Below are positions 42,076-52,787 of a stretch of DNA of 64,000 nt, piece after piece. The stretch is from DATDAH01 sp963792205 (lineage in GTDB: Bacteria > Actinomycetota > Acidimicrobiia > Acidimicrobiales > DATDAH01), in assembly GCA_963792205.1 (NCBI GenBank), contig CAWBVI010000004.1, forward strand, positions 1,302,001 through 1,366,000, read 5' to 3'. The translations under genes were made by a program, and so were the position numbers. The first letter of the stretch is position 1; the number at the start of each line of letters is the position of its first letter. The notes under the pieces were generated by a model. The model ran no database searches. It was not told the DNA's origin and saw only the letters and a program-made list of their open reading frames with translations.

Positions 42076-42685
42076 TCAGAAGCGTGGCCGGCGCCGGGGG
42101 ACCCCGGCACGGCGGGGAAACCCGGGCGGGCAGACGGCCACCTGTTGCAGGACGGCGATCGTCGCCCCGTCGATCTGTCGGGACGTGGCGGGGGAGAGGC
42201 CGAACTCGGCCAGCCCATCGTCCGGCCATCGTCCCGCGGCCGTCGGCGGCTCGCTGACGAGCAGCCGGCCACCGAGCCGGAGCAGCGGCGCGGCACATTC
42301 CGCCACGACGGCGGAGGGTCCGAACGACCGGGCCGTCACCGCATCGGCCCGTCCCCGCGCCGAAGGATCCCGGCCGAGGTCCTCGGCCCGCACGTGGCGC
42401 ACCTCGACCCGATCGCCGACCCCCAGGCGCCGGACCGCCGCCAGCAGGTGGTCGGCCCGGCGGAGCTGCGCTTCCACCAGGACCCACCGCCAGTGCGGGG
42501 AGCGCCAGCGCCGCGGGCAACGCCGGCAGGCCTCCCCCGGTCCCGAGGTCGAAAACGACACCGGGGCCCTCGCCGAGCAGCTCGACGAAGGCCCCGCTGT
42601 GGGACATCTGGTCCTCGAGTGGTCCCGGACCGATCCAGCCGTGGCGCTGCGCCTCGCCCAGGATCTCCGCCAGGACCGGGTTCAT
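42076..42685 (-). pseudogene. rsmG: 16S rRNA (guanine527-N7)-methyltransferase, frameshifted
   Basis: The N-terminal part from ATG 42685 reads MNPVLAEILGEAQRHGWIGP and the SAM motif GVVFDLGTGGGLPALPAAL. At a run of four identical bases (42497-42500) the frame must drop one base to continue with HWRWVLVEAQLRRADHL and AVTARSFGPSAVVAECAAP to the stop at 42076. With that base removed the gene is full length (about 202 residues). Loss of RsmG gives low-level streptomycin resistance in other bacteria, so a real mutation is possible, but a homopolymer sequencing error is at least as likely. Confidence 0.8.
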
Positions 42686-42695
42686 CCGGGGCGGG

Positions 42696-43658
42696 TCACT
42701 CCGGCGCGATGACGACCCGCCGCCGGGGATCCTCGCCCTCGGACCGGGTCGTGACCCCGTCGAGGTCGTTCACGGTGTCATGGACGACCTTGCGGTCCGC
42801 AGCACCCATCGGCTCGAGGGCCCGGGCCACGCCCGACTCGAGCACGGCCGCCGCGGCATCCTTGGTGAACCGCTCCAACGCCACCCGCCGCCGCTCCCGG
42901 TAGCCGGCCACGTCGACGCGGATCCGGGTGGACAGCCCGCCGCCCTGCTGGCGCTGGACGACCGTCTTCGTCAGCTCCTGCAGGGCCCAGAGCGTCCGGC
43001 CCTTGGGGCCGATGAGCAGGCCGAGGTCGTCGCCGTCGATGGCCACCTCGACCGCGTCCTCCACCTCCTCGGCCGTGACGGTGGCCGTCAGCCCAAAGGC
43101 CTCCACCAGTCCGGTGAGGAAGTCCTCGGCGGCGGCCGCCTGCTCCTTCACGCTCGCTTCACTCATGGGTGCCTCATTTTCTTCCTTCTGTCGATCGTCC
43201 TGACGGGGCCGCGCGCGGCCGCCTCCGCTGCGGGGGGAGCGGCTCCGGTCCCCACCGTCGTCCTGTCGGCCGCGGCCACCCCGGCCGGCACCCTCGGGCC
43301 GGCGCGTCTCGCCGTCGCCCTCCGAGGCCTCGCCGGCACCGTTGCCGTTCCCGTTGCGTGCCTTCTGGCCACCTCCGTCACGACCTCCGCGGCGGCCGCC
43401 CTGGCCGCCCTGGCCGCTGCGGCCCCGCCCGCCACCGCCGCTCCCGGAGCGACGGCGACCGCGTTCCTGCTTGGGGCGCGGGCTCGCCGGCCGGACCCGG
43501 GCCCGGACCTTGGCCTCGCCCCGGGTCAGGCCGAACAGGCCGCTCTTGGGCTCCTCGAGCACCTCGAACTCCGCATCGCGGTCGTCGACCCCGAGCTCGT
43601 CGAGCGCCCGTTCCTTGGCTTCGTCGACCGTCTTGCCGGTCGTCTGCACCCACTCCAC
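42696..43658 (-). CDS. jag: Jag/KhpB-type RNA-binding protein (Jag_N, KH, R3H)
   Basis: A 320-residue protein. Jag_N domain at residues 1-55 (VQTTGKTVDEAKERALDELG), then a Gly/Arg/Asn-rich low-complexity linker of about 100 residues, a KH domain (LLIGPKGRTLWALQELTK) and an R3H domain. It binds RNA and sits with YidC in most bacteria. GTG 43658 follows yidC by 4 bases, with GAGGTAGC upstream. The linker is much longer and more Arg/Gly-rich than in Firmicute homologues. Confidence 0.92.
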   Translation of the reverse strand: MEWVQTTGKTVDEAKERALDELGVDDRDAEFEVLEEPKSGLFGLTRGEAKVRARVRPASPRPKQERGRRRSGSGGGGRGRSGQGGQGGRRGGRDGGGQKARNGNGNGAGEASEGDGETRRPEGAGRGGRGRQDDGGDRSRSPRSGGGRARPRQDDRQKEENEAPMSEASVKEQAAAAEDFLTGLVEAFGLTATVTAEEVEDAVEVAIDGDDLGLLIGPKGRTLWALQELTKTVVQRQQGGGLSTRIRVDVAGYRERRRVALERFTKDAAAAVLESGVARALEPMGAADRKVVHDTVNDLDGVTTRSEGEDPRRRVVIAPE

Positions 43659-43662
43659 GTCG

Positions 43663-44655
43663 CTACCTCTTCTTCTTCCGGGGTCGGGGCTGGGGGAGCG
43701 CGGCCGCCGTACCGCCCCGACCCGACGTCGTACGTTTGTTCTGTCCCTTGCCCTTGCCGTTGCCGCTGGGTCCGCCACGCGACGGGGTCGGCTTGCCCTT
43801 GGTGCCGGTGGACGACGCCTTCGGCGCACCGTTGTCCGAGGCGTCCTTGGACCGCTCAGAGCTGTCGGCGTCGATCACCCCCGCGGTGACGGCCTCGTCC
43901 TTGTAGATCGTGTGGGTGATCAGGAACTGCTGGCCGACCCGGAACAGGTTCGAGGTCACGAAGTACAGGACGAGGGCGCCCTGCAGCCCGAAGGAGATCA
44001 GCCCGATGAACGCCGGCAGGATCTTCATGATCAGCTGCTGCTGGGGGTTCTGGTTCTGGTTCTGGCTCCGGCCCTGGATCTGCCACTGCTGGACGTAGCC
44101 CGAGACCAGCACGACGATGATCATGATCCCGAACGGGATGAAGGTCGAAAAGCCGATCTCGAGGGCGTCGGAGGGACTGATGGCCAGGTCGATGCCGAGC
44201 CACTCCATCTGGGTGTGGCTGGAGAGGCTCTGGTACAGCTCGCTCGTCTGGCTCAGGTACTTCGGGTCGAAGCACCCGCCGTCGGGGCAGTTCGCCGTCA
44301 CGTCCGCGCTCGTCTGGGTCAGGCCGCGGAGCACCTGGTAGAGGACGATGAAGACCGGCATCTGGATGAGGAGGGGGAGGCACGACGAGAGCGGGTTGAT
44401 CCCGTTCTCCTTGTAGAAGGCCATCAGCTCCTCGTTCTGGCGCTGACGATCGTCCTTGAACTCCTTCTGGATGCGCTTCATCTCCGGCTGGAGCTGCTGC
44501 ATGCGGAGCATGGACTTGGTGCCGCGCAGCGTGAGCGGAGTGAGAACGAGCATCACACTCAACGTCAGCAGGATGATGGCGCCGCCGTAGGACGGCCAGA
44601 TCCCGTAGAACCAGGCCATCAGGCCGGCCAGGGGCTCGGCCAGGGTGTCGAACAT
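43663..44655 (-). CDS. yidC: Membrane protein insertase YidC
   Basis: A 330-residue Oxa1/YidC of the short actinobacterial form, with five helices. MLRMQQLQPEMKRIQKEFKDD marks the cytosolic coiled-coil hairpin, and SCLPLLIQMPVFIVLYQVLR and QGALVLYFVTSNLFRVGQQF are family signatures. It inserts membrane proteins with or without SecYEG. The C-terminal tail is Lys/Gly/Arg-rich. It directly follows yidD. Confidence 0.96.
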   Translation of the reverse strand: MFDTLAEPLAGLMAWFYGIWPSYGGAIILLTLSVMLVLTPLTLRGTKSMLRMQQLQPEMKRIQKEFKDDRQRQNEELMAFYKENGINPLSSCLPLLIQMPVFIVLYQVLRGLTQTSADVTANCPDGGCFDPKYLSQTSELYQSLSSHTQMEWLGIDLAISPSDALEIGFSTFIPFGIMIIVVLVSGYVQQWQIQGRSQNQNQNPQQQLIMKILPAFIGLISFGLQGALVLYFVTSNLFRVGQQFLITHTIYKDEAVTAGVIDADSSERSKDASDNGAPKASSTGTKGKPTPSRGGPSGNGKGKGQNKRTTSGRGGTAAALPQPRPRKKKR

Positions 44656-44910
44656 CTAGACCACCTCGTGGTGTCGGGGGCGCCCCGAGCGGGGCTCAGG
44701 GACGAGATCGATGCCGTGCGCGCCCCAGGGGTGGCAGCGGCACAGGCGCCGCACGGCCAGGCCACCGCCCCGTAGCGCGCCGTGGACCTCCACGGCTTCG
44801 AGGGCGTACGCGGAGCACGACGGGAAGAAGCGGCAGGGGCTCGGCCGGCCGGCGCGGAGGGACTGGTAGGCGCGGATCAGCCACGAGAACAGGCGGGCGA
44901 GGGGGCTCAC
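44656..44910 (-). CDS. yidD: Membrane protein insertion efficiency factor YidD
   Basis: An 84-residue protein with the three-cysteine YidD signature: YQSLRAGRPSPCRFFPSCSA and GLAVRRLCRCHPWG. It supports YidC-dependent insertion. GTG 44910 overlaps the rnpA stop (GTGA), and its own stop abuts yidC. Confidence 0.95.
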   Translation of the reverse strand: MSPLARLFSWLIRAYQSLRAGRPSPCRFFPSCSAYALEAVEVHGALRGGGLAVRRLCRCHPWGAHGIDLVPEPRSGRPRHHEVV

Positions 44911-45245
44911 GGCGCGGCTTCCAGCCGTCCGAGGGCACCGCCCAGGCACGTTCGGAGCTCCGAAATGGCGAGCAGGGCGGCGGGTGGTGCGGTCACGATC
45001 AGGTAGTCGCCGGCGGGCGGGGGAGGGTTCGACTCGAGGGCCTCCCGCCACAACGCCCGGAGGCGCCGGCGGAGGCGGTTGCGCACGACGGCTGGGCCGA
45101 CGCCGCGCCCGATGGCGAAGGCCACCCGCGGTTCGTGGTCGAGGCCCAGGTGCACGACGGTCACCGGCCCCTCGCGGATGCGGCGTCCGTGGCGCGAGAG
45201 GGCCGAGAACGAATCCCGTCCCCGCACCACGAGGAACTTGGCCAC
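44907..45245 (-). CDS. rnpA: Ribonuclease P protein component
   Basis: A 112-residue RnpA with the RNA-binding RNR motif (VVRNRLRRRLRALWRE) and an N-terminal RDSFSALSRHGRRI segment. It helps RNase P RNA cleave tRNA 5' leaders. It follows rpmH by 34 bases, as in most bacteria. Confidence 0.96.
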   Translation of the reverse strand: MAKFLVVRGRDSFSALSRHGRRIREGPVTVVHLGLDHEPRVAFAIGRGVGPAVVRNRLRRRLRALWREALESNPPPPAGDYLIVTAPPAALLAISELRTCLGGALGRLEAAP

Positions 45246-45279
45246 GACACCGCGACGACCCGCCGAACCGGAGGGGCGC

Positions 45280-45414
45280 TCAGGCCGACAGGCGGGCGCG
45301 GCCCCGATGTCGGCGGGATCGCACGATCGACCGACCCCCTCGGGTGGACATCCGGTGACGGAAGCCGTGCTTCCGCGACCGACGGCGGCGGTTGGGCTGG
45401 TACGTGCGCTTCAT
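45280..45414 (-). CDS. rpmH: 50S ribosomal protein L34
   Basis: A 44-residue L34: MKRTYQPNRRRRSRKHGFRH start and typical Arg-rich body. GGAGGA lies just before ATG 45414. Upstream, the leader holds an imperfect hairpin (45432-45442 with 45453-45462) ending about 17 bases before the start codon. Confidence 0.97.
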   Translation of the reverse strand: MKRTYQPNRRRRSRKHGFRHRMSTRGGRSIVRSRRHRGRARLSA

Positions 45415-45990
45415 GGTGGGTCCTCCAGGGGGCCACCCGGGCCGGGGTCGGTGCCCGGTGGCGAGATCTGTTTCCGGTCCCACCGGATCACCCGAGAACA
45501 CGGGAGATACATCAGGGACACGCCCGACCCTCCGAAGGTGCTGAGAACCGGGACCGCCGTCCGGACGACCCGGCAGACGATCGCGCCACGCTAGACGGCG
45601 CGGCGACCCGCCACAACCAGGGAGCGTGGTCGGCGGCGCGGGACGGCCGCCGTTCGAACATCGTTTCACCGCAGTTCGCCGGTGACCAGGGAGAACGGGG
45701 CCGTGTCGCACCCCCTTCGGCGCAGTGCTAGGTTCGCCGCCCTGCGCCGACAGGAGGCAACGTCGGCCGGGAGCGACCATGTCGACCCGGCCGGACACAT
45801 CGAGAACGGCAGTGGTGGCCAGGACGATTCGGTCAACGGGGATCGACCCTGCTCGCTGTTTTCCACAGGCGCGTCCACAGCTTGTGGACGCCCCTTGGAT
45901 CCATCAAACACCGATTTCCTGAACGTACGTACGACCGGATGCCCCTGCCGGGGGCCCGATGAGCCGAGATAGCTGGGGAGCTGTTGTCTG
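45415..45990. other. rpmH-dnaA divergent spacer with DnaA boxes
   Basis: A 576-base gene-free stretch. The left part is the rpmH leader and promoter region. At 45859-45892 lie TTTTCCACA (8/9 to the DnaA box), GCGTCCACA (45871-45879) and its inverted copy TGTGGACGC (45884-45892), the last two forming a palindrome. The rest shows no coding potential. Either this spacer or the one after dnaA could be the functional origin; the box near dnaA may serve autoregulation. Confidence 0.6.
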
Positions 45991-47415
<1,425 letters not shown>

Positions 47416-47671
47416 GCGGGTCGACCACCTGGGGATGCCGCGGGGGACAGGCGGTGGACGAGGGCCGTCGCGCCGGAGGACACCGTGGGGACGATCAGGG
47501 GGTTCTCCCCAGCGCCCGCTCTCGGTGCCCGTCGACGGGGGATCACGGGGGACAGCGGTGGGGATAGGCAACCGGAGGCTGACCAGGGAAAACAGGGTGC
47601 CGTCCCCAATCCACAGCACTCACTAGTTTTCCTGTCCAAAGATCCTCTCTGACCGAAAGTAGGACTGCTCC
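47416..47671. other. dnaA-dnaN spacer, candidate oriC
   Basis: A 256-base spacer with several degenerate (about 7/9) DnaA-box-like 9-mers: GGTGGACGA near 47452, CTATCCCCA-type near 47560, CAATCCACA near 47607 and CTGTCCAAA near 47631. A direct repeat of the form CGGGGGACAG(G)CGGTGG begins at 47441 and 47546. The last 80 bases before dnaN are the most A/T-rich. In related actinobacteria oriC lies in this spacer. Confidence 0.6.
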
Positions 47672-48769
47672 ATGAAGTTCCGCTGCGACCGGGACGTGTT
47701 GGCCGAGGCCCTCGGTACCGCCGGCCGCGCCGTCGCCAACCGCGGTGGCGCACTCCCTGTGCTCTCCGGTGTCCGGCTCGAGCTCGGGGGCGACGACCTC
47801 CAGGTGACCGGGAGCGATCTCGACCTGACCATCTCGGTCGGCGTGAAGGTGAACGGCGAAGAGGACGGCGTCGTCGTCCTGCCAGCTCGCCTCGCGTCGG
47901 ACGTCGTGCGCTCCGTCGAGGAGGGCGCGGTGCGCTTCGAGACCGACGAGGAGCAGGCCCGCATCACCGGAGCGACCGCAGAGTTCGAGATCCGCCTCAT
48001 CCCCGCCGACGAGTTCCCGCGCCTGGCCGAGCCCGAAGGAGACGCGGTCACGCTCGCGGCGGCCGACTTCGGTGCTGCGTTGAAGCAGGTGATCCCGGCC
48101 GCCAGCTCCGACGACTCGCGACCGATCCTCACCGGGGTCCTCATGAGCGCGGAGGACGACGGGCTGCGCCTCGTGGCCACGGACTCCTACCGGCTCGCGG
48201 TGCGCACGATGTCCGGCACATCGGTCTTGGCGGAGGGGCAGAAGGTCCTGGTGCCCTCCCGCGCCTTGGCCGAGCTGGCCCGGGTCCTCCCCGACGACGG
48301 TGAGGTGACCCTGCGTCTCGGGGAGCGAGACGCCGCTTTCGAGATCGGCAGCACCCGACTGGTGACCCGGCTGATCGAGGGGGAGTTCCCCAACTACCAG
48401 GGCCTCATCCCGTCGGGTCAGGCCAACGTGCTGACCGTTGGGCGCGGGCCGTTGCTCGACGCCCTCCGGCGGGTGAAGCTCCTCGCCCGTGAGGCCACCC
48501 CGGTGCGCCTGGTCATGAAGCCGGAGGGCGAGCTCGAGCTGCTCGCCGTGACCCAGGACGTCGGCCAGGCGCACGACGAGGTAGAAGCGCGCTTCGAGGG
48601 CACCGAGCTCACGGTCGCCTTCAACCCCGACTACCTGCTGCAGGGCCTCGAGGTGTGCCCCGGCGACGAGCTCACGGTCGAGACCCTCGACGCGCTGAAG
48701 CCGGCGCTCATCAAGTCGGTCGGGACGCCGGACTTCCTCTACCTCCTGATGCCCGTCCGCGTGAGCTGA
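47672..48769 (+). CDS. dnaN: DNA polymerase III beta sliding clamp
   Basis: A 365-residue clamp of three tandem domains: MKFRCDRDVLAEALGTAGRA start, LVATDSYRLAVR in domain 2, and the C-terminal LYLLMPVRVS. It tethers polymerase to DNA. The recF start follows 4 bases after the stop. Confidence 0.97.
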   Translation: MKFRCDRDVLAEALGTAGRAVANRGGALPVLSGVRLELGGDDLQVTGSDLDLTISVGVKVNGEEDGVVVLPARLASDVVRSVEEGAVRFETDEEQARITGATAEFEIRLIPADEFPRLAEPEGDAVTLAAADFGAALKQVIPAASSDDSRPILTGVLMSAEDDGLRLVATDSYRLAVRTMSGTSVLAEGQKVLVPSRALAELARVLPDDGEVTLRLGERDAAFEIGSTRLVTRLIEGEFPNYQGLIPSGQANVLTVGRGPLLDALRRVKLLAREATPVRLVMKPEGELELLAVTQDVGQAHDEVEARFEGTELTVAFNPDYLLQGLEVCPGDELTVETLDALKPALIKSVGTPDFLYLLMPVRVS

Positions 48770-48773
48770 CCGC

Positions 48774-49850
48774 ATGAGGCTCCGGAGGCTGTGGCTGACG
48801 GACTTCCGCAACCACGAGCAGGACGAGCTCGAACTTCCTCCCGGCGTCACCGCGGTCACGGGTGCCAACGGCGCCGGCAAGACGGCGCTGCTCGAAGCCA
48901 TCGGGTTCCTGTCGACGCTGAGCTCGTTCCGCGGGGCGTCCGGCGACGTGCTGGTGCGGGCCGGCTGCACCTCGGCGGTCGTGCGGGGTGAGGTCGAGCG
49001 GGAGGGGCGTGAGCTGCTGATCGAGTGCGAGATCACCGGTGGCCGGACGGTCGCCCAGCTCAACCGTCAGCGCGGGGCCCGGCGTCGCGACCTGCTCGAC
49101 GCCTTCCGGGTCAGCGTGTTCACCCCTGACGACCTGGTGCTGGTCAAGGGAGGCCCGGGGGAGCGGCGTCGGTTCCTCGACGACGCGATGGTGCAACTCC
49201 GGCCGCGGGACGACGGCCTGCGCCTCGAGCTGGAACGGGTCCTCCGCCAGCGCAACAGCTTGTTGCGGCAGGCGGCGGGGCGGTTGCGCGACGACGTGGC
49301 CGTGACCCTCGACGTGTGGGACCAGAAGCTGGCCGAGGTGGGGGAGGAGATCGGGGCCCGGCGCGCCGAGGTCACCGAGGCCCTGGCGCCCCACGCCACC
49401 GAGGCCTACGGCCGACTCGCCGGTGTCCCCGTGGAGGTGGGCGTGACCCACCGCTCGTCGTGGGCGGGGTCGGCCGGCCTGGCGGAGGCGCTCGCCGCGG
49501 CTCGGGACGACGACGTGCGCCGCCGGGCATCCACGGTGGGGCCGCACCGCGATGAGGTGGAGCTGGTCATCGACGGTCTTCCGGCCCGGACCCAGGCCTC
49601 CCAGGGCGAGCAACGGTCACTGGCCCTGGCCCTGCGCCTGGGCGTCCACCGACTCGTCACCGATCGGGTGGGGGTGCCCCCGGTCCTGTTGCTCGACGAC
49701 GTCTTCTCCGAGCTCGACGCGGCGCACAGCCATGCGCTGGTCGAGCTGTTGCCGGCGGGCCAGGCCCTCCTGACCACGGCCGGCCAGTTGCCCGACGGGG
49801 TGGTGCCGGAGCGACGCCTGTCCCTGGCGGGTGGGAAGATCCTGCCGTGA
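48774..49850 (+). CDS. recF: DNA replication and repair protein RecF
   Basis: A 358-residue SMC-like ATPase: LRRLWLTDFRNHEQDEL start, Walker A TGANGAGKTALLEAI, signature SQGEQRSLALALRLG, and Walker B LLLDDVFSELD. It loads RecA at gaps. The stop overlaps the DUF721 start (GTGA). Confidence 0.97.
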   Translation: MRLRRLWLTDFRNHEQDELELPPGVTAVTGANGAGKTALLEAIGFLSTLSSFRGASGDVLVRAGCTSAVVRGEVEREGRELLIECEITGGRTVAQLNRQRGARRRDLLDAFRVSVFTPDDLVLVKGGPGERRRFLDDAMVQLRPRDDGLRLELERVLRQRNSLLRQAAGRLRDDVAVTLDVWDQKLAEVGEEIGARRAEVTEALAPHATEAYGRLAGVPVEVGVTHRSSWAGSAGLAEALAAARDDDVRRRASTVGPHRDEVELVIDGLPARTQASQGEQRSLALALRLGVHRLVTDRVGVPPVLLLDDVFSELDAAHSHALVELLPAGQALLTTAGQLPDGVVPERRLSLAGGKILP

Positions 49851-50146
49851 GCCCGTCGACACCCCGGCCGATGCGCCGCTCGCTCGAGGCCCTGCTCGAC
49901 GACCTCGGGTCGGCACCGGTCCAGGCCACGACGTCGTTGCTCGACCGCTGGGCCGACGTCGTCGGCCGCGAGCTGGCGGCCCACACCGAGCCGGTGGGGG
50001 TCCGCGGCGGTGTGCTCGTGGTCCACGCCGACGACCCCGCCTACGGCGAGCGGCTGGCCTGGGAGGAGCGCCGGCTGATCGAGCGCCTCGAGCCGATCCT
50101 CGGCGCCGGCGTGGTCACCGGCGTCCAGGTTCGCACCCGCCGGTGA
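49847..50146 (+). CDS. DciA/DUF721 family protein
   Basis: A 99-residue protein with the DUF721 pattern (LLDRWADVVGRELAAHTEPV, LVVHADDPAYGERLAWEE). DciA proteins are the common bacterial loaders or operators of DnaB; Rv0004 is in the same place. Coupled to recF by a 4-base overlap. Confidence 0.9.
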   Translation: MSPSTPRPMRRSLEALLDDLGSAPVQATTSLLDRWADVVGRELAAHTEPVGVRGGVLVVHADDPAYGERLAWEERRLIERLEPILGAGVVTGVQVRTRR

Positions 50147-50169
50147 CCGAGGGGTGCTACCGGGCCGGC

Positions 50170-52560
50170 CTATTCCGCGTGGAGGTCACGACCGGGGTGG
50201 CGACGACCGACGACCGTGGCCAGCACCTGCCCGTAGAGGTTGACGGCGAGGAGCAGCGCGGCGGCGGCCACCACGAGGGTGATGACGGGGACGAGCGGGC
50301 CCACCTCGGAGCCAAGTCCGTCTGCCGCGAGTGACCACGCCCGTTGCCCGCCGGCGACGCCGACCGGCACCCCGATCGCGAGGGCGAGGGCGAGGAACGT
50401 GGTCGCCTCGCTGCCCACCAGCCGCCGGAGCTGGCCTCGGGCGAGGCCCAGCGCACGGAGCACGGCCACGTCGCGGCGCCGTCTGCGGCCCAGCGAGCTG
50501 AGGCTCACGACCGTGCTGACCAGCGCCAGCCCCCCGAGGAGGGCGGCGAGGAGATACGGAACCGTGCGCACCCGCTGGAGGTCAGCGAGGTCGAGGGGCT
50601 CCATCGGGCCGAGGACGGTGCCCCCGAAGTCCTGCTGCAACCGGTCGAGTGCCGCGGCGGGACCCACGTCGTCCCGGATGTCGACCAGGTAGCCCGCCGG
50701 GATGGCCGAGTTGGGTTGGTCCGCGAACACCCGGCGGATGAGATCGAAGGTGGTGGTGGCGCCCGAATCGAGGTCCATGGGGAAGACGACGGTCGCGGGC
50801 GCGACCACGACGCCGACGATGGTGGCCTCGACCGGATCGGTGGTCGCGGACACCGCGACCGTGTCACCGATCTCCTTGTCGAGGTCGGCGAGCGTGTCGC
50901 GGCCGAGCGCGATCTCGTCGTCGCCCTGTGGCGCCCGTCCCTCGAGGACCGTGGGGGTGAGGGCGACCGCATCCGCGTCGAACTCGGCGACCGTGACGTC
51001 GTGGCCGTCGACGCGCACCGTGGACCACTGGTAGGCGCTGAACCGCTCCACGTCGGGGTTGGCGACCAGCGCCCGCCGGCCGGCCTCGGCTGTCTCCGGG
51101 TCCGAGTAGTTGCCGACCACGAGGTCCCAGGTCCAGCCCTGGAGGCGGTGATCAGCGACGAGGTGATCGAGGCTGGCGGCGAACGTGGCGGCCGCCACCA
51201 CAGCGGCGGTACCGGCGATCGCCGCGGCCATGGCGGCCCGGGAGGCCCCTCGACCGGGCTGACCGAGACCGTCGGTCACCAGCCGGACGCCGAGGCCCGC
51301 GGGGGTGAGGGGCACGGCGGTGGGTGAGCGCGCCGCCTGCGCGCCGACCCGGTCGGTCCTGGTGGCGAGCACGAGCCGACCGAACAGGAGCAGGAAGAAC
51401 GCGGCCCCGCCCACGCCGAGGACGGCGGGATCCACCTCCAGCCCGGGGTCGAGGTCGGCTTCCCGGGCCAGCCCGATCGGGAAGAGCGGGGACAAGGCGA
51501 CCGCGCCGACGACCGCCATCGCCGTGGCCGCGACGGCGAGCCCCGCGCCGCGGAGGAGGGTGACCCGGTTCACCTGCTGATTGGTGAGGCCGAGGGCGTG
51601 GAGGGCGTCCCGGGCCGACTCGTCCTCCCGCGCCGCCCGCGCCGCGGCGGCGCCCAGCACGGCCAGCCCGAACACGAGGACGACCGCCGCCAGGGCGAGG
51701 AGGGCATTGGCCTGCAGGTCGATGGCATCACCGACCGGGCCGAGCTTGGCCAGGTCTTCGGAGCCGACCGGGCTGACCAACCCTTCGTCCCCTGCTGCCT
51801 CGGTCATCGCCGCCAGGGTCGCCTCGCGGTCGCGGGGCGCGATCTCCAACGCGGCGCCCAACCCGTAGAACGCGAGGTCACCGCCGTGCTCGGCCCAGAA
51901 GGAGGGTTCGAGCACGACCCGGGCCTCCTCGGACTCGTAGAGGGTGCCGGGCTGGGATTGAGGACTCCGGGCCAGGTCGAACGGGGTGCGGATGATCGCG
52001 CCGACGTTGAGCTCGGCCTCGTCCACCGGTGCCACCGCCTCGCCGTTGCCGACCCGATCGAGGTCCTCGCGGGCGAACACCGCCACCTGCAGGGGCTCAC
52101 CGACCTCCAAGCCCCGTCGCCCAGCCAGGAAGTCGTTGACCGCGACCTCGCCGGGCTCCAGCGGGAGTTCGCCGTCGAGGAGAAGAACGCGGTTGAGGTC
52201 GTCCATCGGGACGCCGTTGAGGTGGGCCTCGGCGACGAGCCGGTCGGTGCGCTCGTCGTCGATGCCATCGGGGCCGGGGAGGGCCACGATGAGCGCGGCC
52301 ATCTCGACGGACGCCACGTCGCCGGCGGCGGCGACGATGCGGGCGAGCGCCTCCTCCTGCTGGCGCACCGGCAGTGAGGGGTCGACGAACGCCTCGACGT
52401 TGCCCGGCCGGTGGTAGTCGAGGAACTCGTCGAGGGCGTCCCGGCCCCGCCGGCTCCCGGCGAGCGACGCCAGGACCACGGCGCCGGTCAGCCCGAGGGC
52501 GAACGTGAGCAAGAGGAGGGACCGCCAGCGCGGCCGGATGCCGGCCGCCGCCACCACGCG
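50170..52560 (-). CDS. FtsX-like ABC-transporter permease (MacB type), orphan
   Basis: About 796 residues with one N-terminal helix (WRSLLLLTFALGLTGAVVLA), a long external domain, then two FtsX modules of 3-4 helices each (LLALAAVVLVFGLAVLGAAA and LLAALLGGLALVSTVVSLSSLG). The two-permease-domain layout is seen in efflux or lipoprotein-export complexes. No ATPase gene is adjacent. GTG 52560 is provisional; GTG 52587 and ATG 52641 are in frame. It opposes the replication genes and marks an insertion between DUF721 and gyrB. Confidence 0.83.
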   Translation of the reverse strand, partial: RVVAAAGIRPRWRSLLLLTFALGLTGAVVLASLAGSRRGRDALDEFLDYHRPGNVEAFVDPSLPVRQQEEALARIVAAAGDVASVEMAALIVALPGPDGIDDERTDRLVAEAHLNGVPMDDLNRVLLLDGELPLEPGEVAVNDFLAGRRGLEVGEPLQVAVFAREDLDRVGNGEAVAPVDEAELNVGAIIRTPFDLARSPQSQPGTLYESEEARVVLEPSFWAEHGGDLAFYGLGAALEIAPRDREATLAAMTEAAGDEGLVSPVGSEDLAKLGPVGDAIDLQANALLALAAVVLVFGLAVLGAAAARAAREDESARDALHALGLTNQQVNRVTLLRGAGLAVAATAMAVVGAVALSPLFPIGLAREADLDPGLEVDPAVLGVGGAAFFLLLFGRLVLATRTDRVGAQAARSPTAVPLTPAGLGVRLVTDGLGQPGRGASRAAMAAAIAGTAAVVAAATFAASLDHLVADHRLQGWTWDLVVGNYSDPETAEAGRRALVANPDVERFSAYQWSTVRVDGHDVTVAEFDADAVALTPTVLEGRAPQGDDEIALGRDTLADLDKEIGDTVAVSATTDPVEATIVGVVVAPATVVFPMDLDSGATTTFDLIRRVFADQPNSAIPAGYLVDIRDDVGPAAALDRLQQDFGGTVLGPMEPLDLADLQRVRTVPYLLAALLGGLALVSTVVSLSSLGRRRRRDVAVLRALGLARGQLRRLVGSEATTFLALALAIGVPVGVAGGQRAWSLAADGLGSEVGPLVPVITLVVAAAALLLAVNLYGQVLATVVGRRHPGRDLHAE

Positions 52561-52630
52561 CACCGGTCCGCCCTGGCCCACTCCCACCCGGGCATTGTCA
52601 CCCGTCGCCTTCCGGGCGCGAAACCGTGAC

Positions 52631-52652
52631 GGCACCCCCACCTGGGGGTGCC
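52631..52652. repeat. Perfect 10-base inverted repeat
   Basis: GGCACCCCCA and its exact complement TGGGGGTGCC separated by CC, upstream of the FtsX-like gene and 136 bases before the cupin gene. It could be a regulator site or an mRNA hairpin. Confidence 0.55.
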
Positions 52653-52787
52653 ACCACGAAGATCCGACGATCTGCGGCGTTGCTTCGAAGGCGCTACTTC
52701 GCCGTCGACGGCCGCGTCGACCACGTCGAGGGCCCGGCCTGAGCTGGGCGCCTAGCCTCGGCCCGGACCACCGACGAGGAGGCCGAC

